A stretch of DNA of 22,144 bases from a virus (IMGVR_UViG_3300045440_000255:1-22144), one strand, 5' to 3'. Counted from the stretch's first letter, positions 14,265 to 19,988 are shown. The notes: a model not told the origin generated them from the sequence alone. Translations and numbers: made by a program.

Positions 14265-15410
14265 ATGGGGATAAAAATAGTTGACATGTCAACAATGATT
14301 GCTGGTCCGCTAGGTGCAAGCCTCCTCGCCGACTACGGTGCCGAAGTAATCAAAATAGAACCCAAAAACTCATGTGACCTCATGCGATTCGTTGGCTCAA
14401 ACAAAAACGGCATGTCAGGCATCTTCGCCCTAAACAACCGAGGCAAAAAAGGAATAGCCGTAAACGCCAAAGGCGTCAAAGGTCGCGAAGTAGTAGAAAA
14501 ATTGATATGCGCCGCAGACGTACTCATACACAACTTTCGCCCAGAAGTAATGGAATCGCTCGGATTTGGATACGACCAAATCAAAGAAAAATTCCCAAAC
14601 CTCATCTACGTCCACGTTTTAGGATTCGGAAACTTCGGACCGCTCAAAAACAATAAAGCGTACGACAACATGATTCAAGCAATGACTGGCATGGGCAACG
14701 CACAAAACGACCCGCCAGAAGTAGTACACCAACTCGTATGTGACAAAGTCACAGCGCACGTCGTAGCCCAATCAGTGCTCGGTGCACTATTCGCACGAGA
14801 GCGCGGGCTGTGTGGCGGACAGTACATTTCCATATCCATGCTTGATGTTGCAGCCCACTTCATGTGGCAAGACCTCGGCATGGATGCAGCACTACTAGAC
14901 GAAGACACCGTCAGGTCGCCGACAATAGACAAGTACTACCGCACCATCACACTCAAAGATGGATACTGCGCCGTAACCCCAGCAACAGACGAAGAGTTTG
15001 AAATATGGGCACAGACATTACGCATACCAGAGATACTCCAAGACGAACGCTTCAGTTCAATCGGGGCACGATTCAACAACGCCCCAGCACTCATTGAAAT
15101 CACAGACAAAGCCGCAAAACAACTGACAGTCGCAGAAGTACAAGCAGCCATCAACAACGGTCTACCAGCAGCAATTTTTGCTGACATTAAAGACCTACCA
15201 AACAATGAACAAATTAAAACAAATGCAGTTTTCATTGACCGAACACACCCAAGCGCAAACTTGATGATTAGAGAAGCACGACAAGCACCGATGTTCTCAG
15301 AAACACCACTCACAACAAGCCAACACGCACCGATGCATGGCGAACACACAGGAGAAATACTAGACTCGCTCGGATATTGGGCACCACTAGCAGAGGAAAT
15401 AACAAGATGA
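14265..15410 (+). CDS. CaiB/BaiF family III CoA-transferase
   Basis: A 381-residue protein (family members are usually about 380-420). The N-terminus GIKIVDMSTMIAGPLGASLLADYGAEVIKIEP is the classic family start. VLIHNFRPEVMESLGFGYDQ, FGNFGPLKNNKAYDNMIQAM and ALFARERGLCGGQYISISMLD follow in the right order. Asp160 in LVCDKVTAH matches the catalytic aspartate that forms the aspartyl-CoA/anhydride intermediate in formyl-CoA transferase. The family moves CoA between organic acids (formyl/oxalyl, carnitine, succinyl/benzylsuccinate and others); the substrate here is unknown. Start 14265 fits the promoter; in-frame ATG 14220 would be inside the previous gene and upstream of the transcription start. 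It overlaps the next gene by 4 nt. Such enzymes are unusual in phages. Confidence 0.88.
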   Translation: MGIKIVDMSTMIAGPLGASLLADYGAEVIKIEPKNSCDLMRFVGSNKNGMSGIFALNNRGKKGIAVNAKGVKGREVVEKLICAADVLIHNFRPEVMESLGFGYDQIKEKFPNLIYVHVLGFGNFGPLKNNKAYDNMIQAMTGMGNAQNDPPEVVHQLVCDKVTAHVVAQSVLGALFARERGLCGGQYISISMLDVAAHFMWQDLGMDAALLDEDTVRSPTIDKYYRTITLKDGYCAVTPATDEEFEIWAQTLRIPEILQDERFSSIGARFNNAPALIEITDKAAKQLTVAEVQAAINNGLPAAIFADIKDLPNNEQIKTNAVFIDRTHPSANLMIREARQAPMFSETPLTTSQHAPMHGEHTGEILDSLGYWAPLAEEITR

Positions 15411-15748
15411 ACACACCAATCAAGCGTTACGGCACAACACAACCAAACATTGAAACGGTCGCAACAACATTTTTGAGCAAAATCATTGGTGCCGTCAAAA
15501 CGATGTCATCCAAGTCATACTGGAACCGCGTAAACACCGTAGAAGCATGGGGATTCGCAACCAAAATTGCAATCATATTCCCTGGCTTACTATTTGGAAA
15601 ACAATGGTGGTGGCTATACATCTTCGCAATCGCATCAAGCATCAGCCTCATCTGGACATCAACCAAAAAAACGCTACCAACAATCATCCTCTTTAACGTC
15701 CTATGGATAGTTCTAGCGTCAGCGTCCATTATCAAACACTTCATCTGA
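15407..15748 (+). CDS. Membrane protein, about three helices
   Basis: 113 residues from ATG 15407, which overlaps the CoA-transferase stop (ATGA); GAGGAAAT supports it. Hydrophobic stretches at roughly residues 44-60 (ATKIAIIFPGLLFGKQ), 62-80 (WLYIFAIASSISLIW) and 88-110 (TIILFNVLWIVLASASIIK) suggest three membrane helices after a soluble N-terminus. The coupling to a CoA-transferase suggests transport or membrane anchoring, but nothing in the sequence proves this. Confidence 0.65.
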   Translation: MNTPIKRYGTTQPNIETVATTFLSKIIGAVKTMSSKSYWNRVNTVEAWGFATKIAIIFPGLLFGKQWWWLYIFAIASSISLIWTSTKKTLPTIILFNVLWIVLASASIIKHFI

Positions 15749-15749
15749 C

Positions 15750-16031
15750 ATGTGGTACGAACTCACAACAAACGGCGACTCAATATTCTGTTGCGAAAAA
15801 CATATAGAAATAGTTAGCCAATTTTGGCGCGAGCAAGAAGAATACAAAAAATACCCGCACAAATGCGTCATCATTCCACGTCTCATTAACGAACCACAAT
15901 GGTCATGCGGTGAATGCCAATACCAACAACTCATATACGACAACGAGCCAGTAGCCAAACTAGATTTGAGCAACATCAAAAAAAGCAAGTTCCGCAAAAA
16001 CATATCTTTCCACAACCCAGACAGTAAATAA
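15750..16031 (+). CDS. Cysteine/histidine hypothetical protein (93 residues)
   Basis: Starts one base after the previous stop. Cys14-Cys15-x2-His18 near the N-terminus (SIFCCEKHIEI) and C-x2-C at about residues 53-56 (WSCGECQY) suggest a zinc-binding fold. The rest is charged and helical, with a basic C-terminus (LDLSNIKKSKFRKN). Codons end mostly in A or C, as in the surrounding AC-rich stretch. Function unknown. Confidence 0.6.
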   Translation: MWYELTTNGDSIFCCEKHIEIVSQFWREQEEYKKYPHKCVIIPRLINEPQWSCGECQYQQLIYDNEPVAKLDLSNIKKSKFRKNISFHNPDSK

Positions 16032-16033
16032 AC

Positions 16034-16528
16034 GTGGCATATGACTACATACAAGCCTTCACAGACGGACACGCCTACAACCGTCGCGTAGCCGAATACC
16101 TACGCACCAGAGAAATCAAATGCCATGCGCCAGAACTACAAATAGCAAAAAACACAGCGGAACGCCGACACCTAACACTCACAGAAAAAGACATCGTCCT
16201 AGAAGGACTCACACACATACTAGAAGTCAAATCAAGTAGCAGAGAATTCACAGACGACCCAAACGACTTCCCCTACGACGACACAATCGTAGACACAGTG
16301 AGCAGTTTTGAAGACAAACTCCACAAACCCTGCGCATACATACTCGTCAGTAAAGTAACAGGCGCGATGGTAGCCATCGGAGTCTCATCACAACCGCGAT
16401 GGAAAAAGCGCACATTTTTTGACCGTAAACAGCAGTTAACAGACGACTTCTATCTAGTCAACAAAGAAGACATCCGTCATATGGATGACCTCGTTGAATA
16501 TCTACTAAAACTACAACGACGCGCTTAG
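16034..16528 (+). CDS. Candidate PD-(D/E)XK nuclease-fold protein
   Basis: 164 residues from GTG 16034, two bases after the previous stop. Asp53 (LTEKDIVLEG) and Glu64-Val65-Lys66 (HILEVKSSS) form the D ... E-x-K signature of the restriction-enzyme/resolvase nuclease fold, in the correct strand context (THILEVKS). Helices before and after (YNRRVAEYLRTREIKC; DDLVEYLLKLQ) fit the fold. It may be a phage exonuclease or a resolvase. The evidence is the short motif only. It ends 2 nt before the tRNA on the opposite strand. Confidence 0.6.
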   Translation: MAYDYIQAFTDGHAYNRRVAEYLRTREIKCHAPELQIAKNTAERRHLTLTEKDIVLEGLTHILEVKSSSREFTDDPNDFPYDDTIVDTVSSFEDKLHKPCAYILVSKVTGAMVAIGVSSQPRWKKRTFFDRKQQLTDDFYLVNKEDIRHMDDLVEYLLKLQRRA

Positions 16529-16530
16529 TG

Positions 16531-16604
16531 TCCGAATGGAGAGATTTGAACTCCCGACCTTGGCGTCCCAAACGCCCTGCGCTACCAAACTGCGCCACAT
16601 TCGG
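16531..16604 (-). tRNA. tRNA-Pro (anticodon TGG)
   Basis: The minus strand folds into a complete cloverleaf of 74 nt. Acceptor arms CCGAATG/CATTCGG (7 bp, perfect), discriminator A at 16531; D stem GCGC/GCGC with AGTTTGGTA loop; anticodon loop TTTGGGA (T33, TGG anticodon, G37 as usual in tRNA-Pro); T arm GGGAG-TTCAAAT-CTCTC. The anticodon stem has a mismatch at 27-43 (G-A). The 3' CCA is not encoded. It lies between two plus-strand genes, convergent with the candidate nuclease gene. It could supply a proline codon (CCA) that is frequent in this genome. Confidence 0.9.
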
Positions 16605-16704
16605 CTTTGTGAAAAGAATATCACACACAACAGCCCCCAGTTAGTTAAATTTAAACAGCACCAAGAGCGTTGAATATATTTAACCCCACCCATCAAGTAA
16701 ACCC

Positions 16705-16733
16705 TTGACAAACACAACTAGACACGATAAACT
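16705..16733 (+). promoter_or_regulatory. Strong promoter for a probably leaderless mRNA
   Basis: TTGACA (16705-16710), 17 nt, TAAACT (16728-16733). The next ATG (16742) begins 8 nt after the -10, about where transcription should start. There is no Shine-Dalgarno sequence, so translation is probably leaderless. Confidence 0.7.
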
Positions 16734-16741
16734 CAACAACC

Positions 16742-16921
16742 ATGAACCTAAACAACCCAGAAGAACTAGAAAAAGACCTCAACTTCCTCATCGTCAACGG
16801 ACTCGTAGAAAAAGTCATCGGCACCGACGGAGAAACCCGCTACAAAGCCACAGACAACACCAAACAACTCACCCCAGAACAACTCATAGAAATCGTCGCC
16901 AAAGGACTAGAAAACCAGTGA
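16742..16921 (+). CDS. 59-residue winged-helix-like mini protein
   Basis: ATG 16742 to TGA 16921. The middle (LNFLIVNGLVEKVIGTDGET, then RYKATDN) has the recognition-helix / beta-wing pattern of winged-helix regulators (L.xxGLV....G.DGE.RY..T). A C-terminal helix (TPEQLIEIVAKGLEN) follows. It is the first gene after the promoter at 16705 and overlaps the lipoprotein gene by GTGA, so the two are expected to be expressed together. A small transcription regulator is the best guess from the pattern. Confidence 0.6.
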   Translation: MNLNNPEELEKDLNFLIVNGLVEKVIGTDGETRYKATDNTKQLTPEQLIEIVAKGLENQ

Positions 16922-17274
16922 AAAAAATACTAAAAACCATCCCCCTACTCGCACTCATCGGCTGCACAACAACCCTAAGTAACCAAACCACAACCCTCAA
17001 ACCACTCCCAACAACAACCACAAACCCCTTCAAATACAGCGAATTCAACTACATAGACGACTTCTACTACCACTTCGGTAAACCAACCAAACAAGACGAA
17101 GACACACTCCTAGAACTCGCAGCACTATGGTGCCACGCCATCAAACTAGGAATGCAACCCACAGACATACAACAACGCATCAACGAAGGCTCAGCAGACC
17201 AAGAAGACGCAGAACTCAACGAAGCAATCGTAAAATCCGCGACCACCAACCTCTGCCCCTACACAACCAAGTAA
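16918..17274 (+). CDS. Lipoprotein, DUF732-like
   Basis: 118 residues from GTG 16918. The N-terminus KKILKTIPLLALIGC has positive charges, a short hydrophobic core and a lipobox L13-I14-G15-C16, so the mature protein should start at lipidated Cys16 and sit on the outer face of the membrane. A Thr-rich linker follows. The rest (an ALWC motif, EAIVKSATTNLCP) has two cysteines and helices that resemble the mycobacterial DUF732 family. Phage lipoproteins often block superinfection, which is a hypothesis here. Overlap with the upstream gene by GTGA and coding in the strongly AC-rich stretch support one transcription unit. Confidence 0.75.
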   Translation: MKKILKTIPLLALIGCTTTLSNQTTTLKPLPTTTTNPFKYSEFNYIDDFYYHFGKPTKQDEDTLLELAALWCHAIKLGMQPTDIQQRINEGSADQEDAELNEAIVKSATTNLCPYTTK

Positions 17275-17281
17275 CAACCAC

Positions 17282-17842
17282 ATGCTGGAAAACACAAACC
17301 GCTGGACATACCAACTCACCCTAGAAGAAGAAGCACTCTCCACACAAATAGGATGGGAACGCCAAAAACCCATGCTCGCACAACCCCACCGCAACATCAA
17401 CTACTTTGAAGGCGACGTCTGGGAAACACTCCAACACATGATATGCGTCGGAAGCGAAATAGCATTCGCCAGAATGATGGGACAAAACAACTTCACCCCA
17501 CACGTCAACAAATTCAAAAGCAAACTAGACCTCCCAGGATACGGCGAAATCAGATACGCATTCCCACAAGGATTCCCCAAAAACACAGGAGAACCAAAAG
17601 GCTTACGCATATCCGACCGAGACGACGACACACTCAAATACGCACTACTCGTCGGAGGACTAGCCCACAGAACACGAAGAAAACCACCAGACTGGCTAGG
17701 CGAACCATACAAAGCAATCGGATGGATGTACGGACACGAAGTCAAACAAGACAAATGGAAATACAACCACAACACATGGTACGCACCACCCAGCGAACTC
17801 CGAAAACTATTACCACAACAGTCGCTAGTGAAACAAATCTAA
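17282..17842 (+). CDS. PD-(D/E)XK-like conserved phage protein
   Basis: 186 residues starting 7 nt after the lipoprotein stop. Glu59 (GSEIAFARMMG), Asp83 (SKLDLPGYG) and Glu89-Ile90-Arg91 (GEIRYAF) resemble the E ... D ... (D/E)-x-K pattern with Lys replaced by Arg. Later, GLRISDRDDDTLKYALLVGG and KAIGWMYGHEVKQDKW match a family of phage proteins I recall as related nuclease-like proteins. Loss of the catalytic Lys may make it inactive or altered. Codons are almost all A/C-ending. The function is uncertain. Confidence 0.6.
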   Translation: MLENTNRWTYQLTLEEEALSTQIGWERQKPMLAQPHRNINYFEGDVWETLQHMICVGSEIAFARMMGQNNFTPHVNKFKSKLDLPGYGEIRYAFPQGFPKNTGEPKGLRISDRDDDTLKYALLVGGLAHRTRRKPPDWLGEPYKAIGWMYGHEVKQDKWKYNHNTWYAPPSELRKLLPQQSLVKQI

Positions 17843-17854
17843 ACAAAATGCCAG
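17815..17854 (+). repeat. Direct repeat copy 1 (with 18086-18125)
   Basis: 40 nt that match 18086-18125 at 31 positions, including an exact 15-mer ACAACAGTCGCTAGT at the left end. It overlaps the end of the 17282-17842 gene and the beginning of the next. Start-to-start distance is 271 nt. Confidence 0.75.
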
Positions 17855-18099
17855 TCACCAAATTTCATAACTGCAGCCACATACTAGAAAAACCAACAAG
17901 AAACGAGACACCCATGCCATACGGCTACTGGAACCAACTACCACCCGCAAACCACTACAACCTCAAACAACACAACCCCACCATACACAAAACAAAACAA
18001 CAAGAAACCACACTCAAAATCGTCGCCGCCATCACCACAATCTGCCTCATCACCTACACAACAACTCTCCTAATCCGAAAGAACTACAACAGTCGCTAG
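17848..18099 (+). CDS. Small protein with a C-terminal membrane helix
   Basis: 83 residues from ATG 17848; ATG 17914 would give 61. Neither has a strong ribosome binding site. The N-terminal part is rich in His, Asn, Gln, Pro and Thr; about 20 hydrophobic residues near the end (LKIVAAITTICLITYTTTLL) make a single membrane helix followed by RKNYNSR, so it is probably anchored with a short positive cytoplasmic tail. It lies exactly between two direct repeats, so it may have been duplicated or inserted as a unit. Composition follows the AC bias. Function unknown. Confidence 0.5.
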   Translation: MPVTKFHNCSHILEKPTRNETPMPYGYWNQLPPANHYNLKQHNPTIHKTKQQETTLKIVAAITTICLITYTTTLLIRKNYNSR

Positions 18100-18125
18100 T
18101 TGGATAAATCTAAATCAAGTTGCAG
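18086..18125 (+). repeat. Direct repeat copy 2 (with 17815-17854)
   Basis: Second copy of the 40-nt repeat; shares the 15-mer and a second core AAATCTAAA. It covers the end of the small membrane gene and leads into the non-coding origin-like region. Confidence 0.75.
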
Positions 18126-18244
18126 GACTCAAAAAATATAGTGTAGGCACGCCCGCTTATATGCCACCTCCCCGAATAAGTCAGCAGTCCCGTGTGTATT
18201 CCTCATTTCGTGCTCGCATTTTGTTTTTGACTTCTTTTATGTGC

Positions 18245-18296
18245 TCGTGTTTTTTTAGTTCATGCTTTTGAGTAGGTCGTGTTTTTTTAGTTCATG
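18245..18296 (+). repeat. Tandem 20-mer repeats (32-nt period)
   Basis: The exact 20-mer TCGTGTTTTTTTAGTTCATG occurs at 18245-18264 and 18277-18296. TGCTCG at 18211 and 18242 suggests a more degenerate copy about 31 nt earlier. They lie just before the DnaA boxes and may be iterons or regulator-binding sites. Confidence 0.7.
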
Positions 18297-18310
18297 TTTT
18301 TGTTGGGAAG

Positions 18311-18331
18311 TTATCCACAGGTTTATCCACA
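18311..18331 (+). promoter_or_regulatory. Two perfect DnaA boxes
   Basis: TTATCCACA at 18311-18319 and 18323-18331, same orientation, 12-nt spacing. Both equal the strongest DnaA-binding consensus. No other pair was noticed in the window. Confidence 0.75.
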
Positions 18332-18355
18332 TGACGAAGTTCACATATATATAAG

Positions 18356-18384
18356 TTGCTTTATATATCATGACCTGATATAGT
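18356..18384 (+). promoter_or_regulatory. Extended -10 promoter for the 18425 gene
   Basis: TTGCTT (18356-18361), 17 nt, TATAGT (18379-18384) preceded by TGA (extended -10). Transcription near 18391 would leave a leader of about 34 nt with AAAGG (18411-18415) before the ATG. Confidence 0.55.
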
Positions 18385-18424
18385 TATCTTTATAAGGAAG
18401 TAACTACTAGAAAGGTAGAAAGAA

Positions 18425-18724
18425 ATGGAATATCCACTAATAAGCGCAGTGTTAGGCTCAGCCTTTGAGAGTTGGGAATGGTACGAAGAAGTGACATTCG
18501 CAGAAGGATTTGACTGGGACATTCACCCATTAGATAAGAAGACAAAGTTTCTCACAATAGGGATAGAGGGCAAGACATACGAACTCTCAGTCAGCAACAT
18601 TATGACCGCTCTAGTGGCACAGTGTGGCAAGGGAGTCATATGGGAAGACGACCTAGACCTAGACGCTAGTGAAGGCGACAATGTCATACAGAGGGCAACA
18701 CTCAGAGAGATAGTGTTCGCATAA
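18425..18724 (+). CDS. Hypothetical acidic protein (99 residues)
   Basis: AAAGG lies upstream of the ATG. The protein is acidic with aromatic residues (AFESWEWYEEVTFAEGFDWDI) and a beta-rich centre (KFLTIGIEGKTYELSVSN). The C-terminal region (WEDDLDLDASEGDNVIQ) is strongly acidic. It is followed by a strong terminator, so it forms a single-gene unit. No family recognised. Confidence 0.7.
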   Translation: MEYPLISAVLGSAFESWEWYEEVTFAEGFDWDIHPLDKKTKFLTIGIEGKTYELSVSNIMTALVAQCGKGVIWEDDLDLDASEGDNVIQRATLREIVFA

Positions 18725-18740
18725 CAGAACAGAGAAGGAT

Positions 18741-18776
18741 AGGGGAGAGAGTAACATCTCTCCCCTGTTTTCGTTT
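18741..18776 (+). terminator. Intrinsic terminator after the 18425 gene
   Basis: Perfect 10-bp stem AGGGGAGAGA (18741-18750) with TCTCTCCCCT (18757-18766), 6-nt loop, followed by GTTTTCGTTTT. Confidence 0.9.
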
Positions 18777-18923
18777 TAGTGCTTACGGGTGCTCACGGGT
18801 ATATCTGTAGTACATCACTACATACACAGGTATACACATATACGCATACCTATACACACATACCCCATCTCACATAGTCATACGATATATACAATCAGGT
18901 ATAAAGATATGTCTCGTAAACAC
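18777..18923 (+). other. Non-coding spacer with short repeats
   Basis: No gene seen. It holds a CACGGGTA octamer (18794-18801), TA/AC-rich sequence and an inverted repeat AGGTAT (18828-18833) / ATACCT (18846-18851). It may contain operators for the promoter at 18924. Confidence 0.4.
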
Positions 18924-18952
18924 TTGACAATCATACACCCCCCTGATATACT
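18924..18952 (+). promoter_or_regulatory. Consensus extended -10 promoter, leaderless gene follows
   Basis: TTGACA (18924-18929), 17 nt, TATACT (18947-18952) with TG before it. ATG 18959 begins 6 nt after the -10, at the expected transcription start, and there is no Shine-Dalgarno sequence. Confidence 0.8.
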
Positions 18953-18958
18953 GACATT

Positions 18959-19180
18959 ATGAAAACAACCACAGCAGTACACATAAACAAAGGGCTAATC
19001 CCCAAAGAACTATACGACCAAGTACTCATGACCTGCTCGCATATCGCATTACTCACATTCACTGAGGGATACAGCGAAGGACTCACAAAGAGCCAACAGA
19101 GAGCAGTCAACAAAGCATGGAAAGTACTAGGCGAAATAATGGGAGAAGTCTGCGACGACGACGACGACCCATTTCTCTAA
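18959..19180 (+). CDS. Small helical hypothetical protein (73 residues)
   Basis: Probably read from a leaderless mRNA. Helical N-terminus (KGLIPKELYDQVLMTCSHIALLTFTEGY) and QQRAVNKAWKVLGEIMGEV, then an acidic end CDDDDDPFL. It heads the plus-strand group 18959-19543. Function unknown; a small regulator or adaptor would fit the size. Confidence 0.65.
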   Translation: MKTTTAVHINKGLIPKELYDQVLMTCSHIALLTFTEGYSEGLTKSQQRAVNKAWKVLGEIMGEVCDDDDDPFL

Positions 19181-19211
19181 CACAAAGCACGGCCACAAAA
19201 GGAGAGCCCCA

Positions 19212-19379
19212 ATGCTACAGAAACTAGACACCCCCATAACAGTCTCATCACTCATAGAGGAACTAGAACAACTAGACCCCAATGAGAAAGTCGCATACAT
19301 CTATGTGACTTGGAATGAGAACAGCACAATCACCCGAATCCTCGCAAGGCTCACGGGTAGGTCACGGGTATCAAAGTGA
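19212..19379 (+). CDS. 55-residue hypothetical protein
   Basis: ATG 19212 has AGGAG 8-9 nt upstream. Helical and acidic at the start (VSSLIEELEQLDPNEKVAYIY), Arg-rich at the end (ITRILARLTGRSRVSK). It overlaps the next gene by GTGA, so they are co-translated. Two copies of CACGGGTA fall in its last codons. Function unknown. Confidence 0.6.
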   Translation: MLQKLDTPITVSSLIEELEQLDPNEKVAYIYVTWNENSTITRILARLTGRSRVSK

Positions 19380-19543
19380 TACTAGGACTACTGTACTACC
19401 GCCATAAAGTCAAGCAACACAGGCGACAGGCTAAGAGGGAAGTCCGACAATACATAGACTCTCATGACTGTTGCGACTGTTGCGAAGTGTGGTACGAAGT
19501 GTGCGACCACGACCCACATGAATACTGTGAACTATGTACCTGA
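19376..19543 (+). CDS. 55-residue Cys-rich zinc-binding protein
   Basis: GTG 19376 overlaps the previous stop (GTGA). After a basic helix (YYRHKVKQHRRQAKREVRQY) come Cys32/33, Cys35/36, Cys43, His45, Cys51 and Cys54, a dense cluster with C-x2-C pairs (CCDCC ... YCELC) able to bind one or two zinc ions. Its 3' end overlaps the opposite-strand gene at 19532 by 12 nt. Confidence 0.6.
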   Translation: MILGLLYYRHKVKQHRRQAKREVRQYIDSHDCCDCCEVWYEVCDHDPHEYCELCT

Positions 19544-19699
19544 CCGTAAATCACGACGACGCTCATAAATCCACGCAACCCAACAGAAAAACACAAAAGA
19601 GACAGCACCTAGAATCCACGACATGAACGCCAACAGCCCCGTGAGCAGTAGTTTCACTGCTGTTCCTTTGTTCTGTAGCAGTCTTGTAATCGTCTTCAC
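19532..19699 (-). CDS. 55-residue small membrane protein
   Basis: GTG at 19699 (minus). KTITRLLQNKGTAVKLL is basic; LLTGLLAFMSWILGAV and SFVFFCWVAWIYERRR make one long or two short membrane helices with an Arg-rich cytoplasmic end. It is in the same direction as and just downstream of the 19711-19893 gene and convergent with the Cys-rich gene. There is no strong ribosome binding site. A larger overlapping frame (19563-19808) looks less protein-like. Confidence 0.45.
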   Translation of the reverse strand: MKTITRLLQNKGTAVKLLLTGLLAFMSWILGAVSFVFFCWVAWIYERRRDLRSGT

Positions 19700-19710
19700 A
19701 GCGGGGCTCT

Positions 19711-19893
19711 CTACTTGTTCTTCTTGTTTGCGATGCCGTTAGCATCATGTGTTCTAAGGGGGTGTCCCACTGGGAGGTATGCTCGCCCTTTGCCAGCCTT
19801 TGTTCCACTCACAGTTTCAGTCTCGCCTGTGCGAGGGTTGATACGAGTGCGACCTGTGGTTTGTGAACCTGTTGATTTCTTTTTCTTTCCCAT
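19711..19893 (-). CDS. 60-residue basic low-complexity protein
   Basis: MGKKKKSTGSQTTGRTRIN, then PRTGETETVSGTKAGKGRAY and a short tail with GHPLRTHDANG. It is very basic with Gly, Thr and Lys, and likely disordered; possibly nucleic-acid binding. There is no ribosome binding site. A TAAAAT 5 nt before the ATG might be a -10 for a leaderless mRNA, but no -35 is visible. Confidence 0.4.
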   Translation of the reverse strand: MGKKKKSTGSQTTGRTRINPRTGETETVSGTKAGKGRAYLPVGHPLRTHDANGIANKKNK

Positions 19894-19959
19894 AAAACAT
19901 TTTAGTATTTAGGGCACACGGGTAGCGCACACTTTCCCCACCTTTGTTCGTTATAACTA

Positions 19960-19988
19960 TTGACAACATCACACCCCTGCTATATAGT
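19960..19988 (+). promoter_or_regulatory. Consensus promoter for the 20013 gene
   Basis: TTGACA (19960-19965), 17 nt, TATAGT (19983-19988). AAGGAG before ATG 20013 serves as ribosome binding site. Confidence 0.75.

Larger units (their letters stand above)
18126..18424 (+). other. Non-coding, origin-like region
   Basis: About 300 bases with no gene. 18181-18310 is T-rich on the plus strand with short repeats; 18311-18331 holds two perfect DnaA boxes (TTATCCACA); 18341-18395 is AT-rich with an 8-bp AT palindrome (18347-18354 with 18361-18368). This order of DnaA boxes next to an AT-rich unwinding-like stretch is that of bacterial and plasmid origins. The promoter at 18356 lies within it. Origin function is an inference. 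Confidence 0.5.

Noticed and set aside
16705-16917. N-terminal extension of the lipoprotein frame from 16705
   Set aside because: His/Arg/Thr-rich shadow of the 59-residue gene; it starts inside the promoter, and the lipobox fits only a start at 16918.
17443-17847. Upstream part of the frame 17443-18099
   Set aside because: It is an Arg/Thr-rich shadow of the 17282-17842 gene; only the part after 17848 is free of another gene.
16531-18125. Integration site (tRNA plus direct repeats)
   Set aside because: No integrase gene is visible, and the repeats do not match the tRNA sequence.
18126-18300. CRISPR array
   Set aside because: There are only two exact 20-mer copies (plus one weak copy) with 12-nt spacers; no repeat-spacer pattern and no cas gene.
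19563-19808. 81-residue minus-strand frame
   Set aside because: Its composition is not protein-like, and it crosses two better-supported minus-strand frames (19532-19699 and 19711-19893).
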